A DNA stretch of 64,000 nt, from the NCBI GenBank assembly GCA_021234155.1, contig JAJEKV010000277.1, positions 186,001 through 250,000 on the forward strand. Reading direction: 5' to 3'. This document shows, piece by piece, positions 57,895 to 64,000 of the stretch. This DNA comes from Isoetes taiwanensis. Its lineage: Eukaryota; Streptophyta; Lycopodiopsida; Isoetales; Isoetaceae. The position numbers and the translations under genes are program-made. The notes under the pieces were generated by a model that was not told the origin of the DNA, did not search any database, and was given only the letters and a program-made list of their open reading frames with translations. How positions within the stretch are numbered: position 1 is the stretch's first letter; the number at the start of each line of letters is the position of its first letter.

Positions 57895-58934
57895 GGTTGC
57901 CCCTAGGGGGGCAAACCCTTGTTGATGTGGGTTTCTGGCATATTTTAAGTATATGCTAGAATATGCTTAGGATATGCCAGAAACTGCTCCAAACCTGATG
58001 TTGCATGTAAACTGGCAGTCGCCAATGTTGTTGGGCAGCCTCTGTGAAAACCGGGTAACCGGCTTCCATATTCCATGTGCTGCTACGCTCTTCATAAGCC
58101 TTGTAGAAGATCCCAAGAAGAAACTGAAGAAGCAGAAGTAAAAGAAAAGGATTTTATAGCTCTTCTTGCCGGTATCTTTCCCGTGTTGTTTTTGGTTGTA
58201 AATTTGGACTATCGGTGGTGCAAAATTTGCTTCCAGGTTCTAAGATGGCATTCGTATAGTATTTGATCCTGAGCATATGAATGTGGTATTAGGTTACATA
58301 GAGATTGGTATTCCTGAGAATTTACTAGCAAATGAAAATGGTGTATTTTCTGGAATGGTTCGTTGATGATAGTATCTTTGGCACAACGTTTTATAAAGCT
58401 TGCAAAGCCTGATTCTTTAACTTGTAGGCAAGTCGTCCTACATTCATTCTCTTAACAACCATTGGCATGACAAATCCATTGGAAGTAATGTGCTTTTCTA
58501 TGTGTAGCCCTGCAATTTCTGAATCTCTTATATTTTGGAAGTAATGTGATTCTTTACGAAGTAGCCGTGCAATTTTTGAAGCTCTTAAGTTTTTTCTCTC
58601 TTTGTGGTTCTTATTACATCATTTTGCAATGTGCAGTGCATTGGCTGCTTTTTATTCATGAGGTATATTGGATAAGCGTAATGGCACAATGTTAGACCAT
58701 CTCTTGAGGTGCATCATCATATGCCAAGGTTTCATCCATATTATGCACAAATTAATGGCTGTGGGCGTAACTGTTGTTTTGGAGTTTCAGATTGTGCATT
58801 TCTTATAGAGATCATTGTGTCCATGCCTGGGAAGGGATCAGACATAATTGTACAGTTCTTTATATTTTGTCTTAAAGTTATGTGCAACCTGGGTTGTTGG
58901 ATACGTGGTTTTGACTGTTGTAGTAATCTGACAG
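57895..58934. other. Upstream of the kinesin pseudogene, nothing firmly identified
   Basis: Should hold the N-terminal exons of the kinesin-13 gene if they were ever here, but I recognise none of its N-terminal sequence. ORFs at 58,075-58,266 and 58,709-58,942 are not convincing. Confidence 0.35.
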
Positions 58935-62673
<3,739 letters not shown>

Positions 62674-63756
62674 TTTCATGTTTGAAAAGTTTGCTCAATT
62701 ATTTTGAGCACTAGAATGGGTATGATATAGCAGATTGCGCTTCCATCATTTATCCTACAAGGCTTTCTGATTTTGTTTTTTTTTAAGCAGATAAAAGATG
62801 ATTTGAACATCATCTATACTAATTTTTTAATCAGACATTTTTGGAAACTAGCTTCTCAACGTACTGTACAGTTTATGGCTGCTGCTTTCAGTGGCAGATG
62901 GTGAGCAGTGCTGGTGAAAAGAGGCATCAAGCCAATTCTTTTAGCGCAGAGCTAAGCTTTGATTTACAGAAAGCTTGCCACTTGGTTTAGCAGTTTGTTT
63001 TGTATTGATTGAGGAATGCCTCATTTATAAAAGGCAATTCATTAGCTCTGCGATTGTTTGTGCTCGAAGCAGTCTTTTGATTTTGACTCTTGTGTTTCTC
63101 AAGATAATGAAATATTCTTTGTTTTCTTTTAGTATAACTTTGTTTTACACATTCACTTAAAGTGAGTCAAAGGTGAAGAAATTAACCTGAAGGCATGTTC
63201 CTACTTCTTTCTGCCCTCGCTTCATTTCTTTGTATGGCAAGTAAAGTCATTGGATAGCTTCCAGATATAGGGCGTACCACAAGATATAGCAATATGGTTT
63301 CTTGCAAGAGATGTGCAGTAAAATATGGTAAAAAATATATCAGCGAAAAAGAAGAGGCTTAAATTGATAAGAGGCACAACGTTGCGAGATTGATTAAGAG
63401 GTACTACACCACAGGGAATCAGAAGTGCTTAGAGCTTTTCTATTCCAAATTCTTGGCTATTGGTACTACTTGTTCTAGATCATTCTAGAAAATATTAAAA
63501 TTTGGCCTTCTTTTCTCCAAGGACGTTAGATCAAATAGCTCATGGAAGTGTATCTACTTGTAACCTCCTCAAGCGCATGCTGGATTGAAGGCAGAGATAA
63601 ATTACAAGCACAAATCTTATATTATAATGTTATACTGTAATTCTTGGATTGGATCAAGCCCTAATTTGAATGTTCGAGATCATCTGAGTGCATCCAAAGA
63701 CCGAGATTTATTGCACGACTTACCATCACCATGATTGGTCGTACTTTGATCTTTTA
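62674..63756. other. Non-coding stretch, no gene recognised
   Basis: 3' flank of the kinesin pseudogene; short ORFs only, no repeat structure noticed. Confidence 0.45.
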
Positions 63757-64000
63757 AGGGGAAAGGGTAAAGGAAAAAAGGGGAAAAGGAAAAGGGAAGA
63801 GACAAGAGAGAATGTGAAGGGCGAAAAGGCACGGGAAAAGGGAGAAAAGCAAAGGGAAAAGGGTGGGGATAAGAGAAGAGAAAAAGGCATGAAAAAATGA
63901 AAAGGGAAAGAAGAAAGAAAAGGGAAAGGGGAAAAGGTATCTGGATAAAGGGCACGAGGGAAAAGGGAAGAGATAAAGTGGTAAAGGGAAGAGGAAAGGG
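63757..64000 (+). repeat. GGGAAAAGG purine-rich repeat
   Basis: An irregular array of GGGAAAAGGGAAAAG, GGAAAAGGG and GAGAAAAGG, almost entirely purine on the plus strand, running to the window edge. The two ORFs over it are by-products of the repeat. Confidence 0.85.

Noticed and set aside
63680-64000. Two ORFs (70 and 91 codons) over the purine-rich end
   Set aside because: Their Lys/Glu/Gly and Pro/Phe/Ser composition is fully explained by the GGGAAAAGG repeat.

Overview
The window is nuclear DNA from a land plant with a repeat-rich genome. Evidence: GT-AG introns, a plant family-1 UDP-glycosyltransferase (UGT) with a full 44-residue PSPG box, plant-type CACTA, Ty3/gypsy and LINE elements, and tRNA-Met-type primer sites. 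A fern or gymnosperm would fit the TE density and decay, but nothing here fixes the lineage. Apart from the UGT, every protein-coding signal I could recognise is broken: stops, frameshifts or internal deletions. Some small indels could be assembly errors; I cannot separate the two from one sequence.

Layout. 1-7 kb: a fragment of an SNF2-type helicase exon at the very edge, then non-coding DNA with short tandem repeats. 7-8.2 kb: minus-strand Ty3/gypsy gag with a primer-binding site, cut by the next element. 8,183-29,071: a complete CACTA (En/Spm-type) DNA transposon of 20.9 kb with matching termini and a 3-bp TCC target duplication. It carries a deleted transposase, ~400-bp tandem units and, nested within it, an 11.55-kb LTR retrotransposon (11,121-22,674; LTRs ~1.7 kb, PBS, PPT, 5-bp target duplication) with no recognisable gag-pol.

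29-35.7 kb: the intact two-exon UGT (minus strand, 33,446-31,859) with a TATA box. A duplicated relic of its 3' end lies about 0.8 kb beyond its stop codon. 35.7-43 kb: a decayed multi-exon gene I do not recognise, an AT-rich ~760-bp element with terminal inverted repeats, a separate inverted repeat pair, and long non-coding stretches. 43-46 kb: tandem repeats and a minus-strand retrotransposon gag with zinc knuckle and primer site.

46.5-57.8 kb is a three-layer nest. A minus-strand Ty3/gypsy integrase is split by a 5'-truncated LINE (47,009-57,243). The LINE is split by a ~7.3-kb insertion (47,985-55,321) bounded by near-identical 9-bp repeats. That insertion carries two convergent broken genes. 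One is host-like, with coiled-coil, RING-like and FCP1/NIF phosphatase-like regions. The other encodes a transposase-like protein with TCCCRYH, DFAENY, SDGCTSQFK and SSHGKGEHDGA signatures. GCAAA-rich arrays sit at both ends and in the middle. This is the most unusual object in the window.

58.9-62.7 kb: a kinesin-13 (KIF2/MCAK-type) pseudogene with recognisable intron-exon structure, two apparent CGA-to-TGA stops and a frameshift. The window ends in a purine-rich GGGAAAAGG-type repeat.
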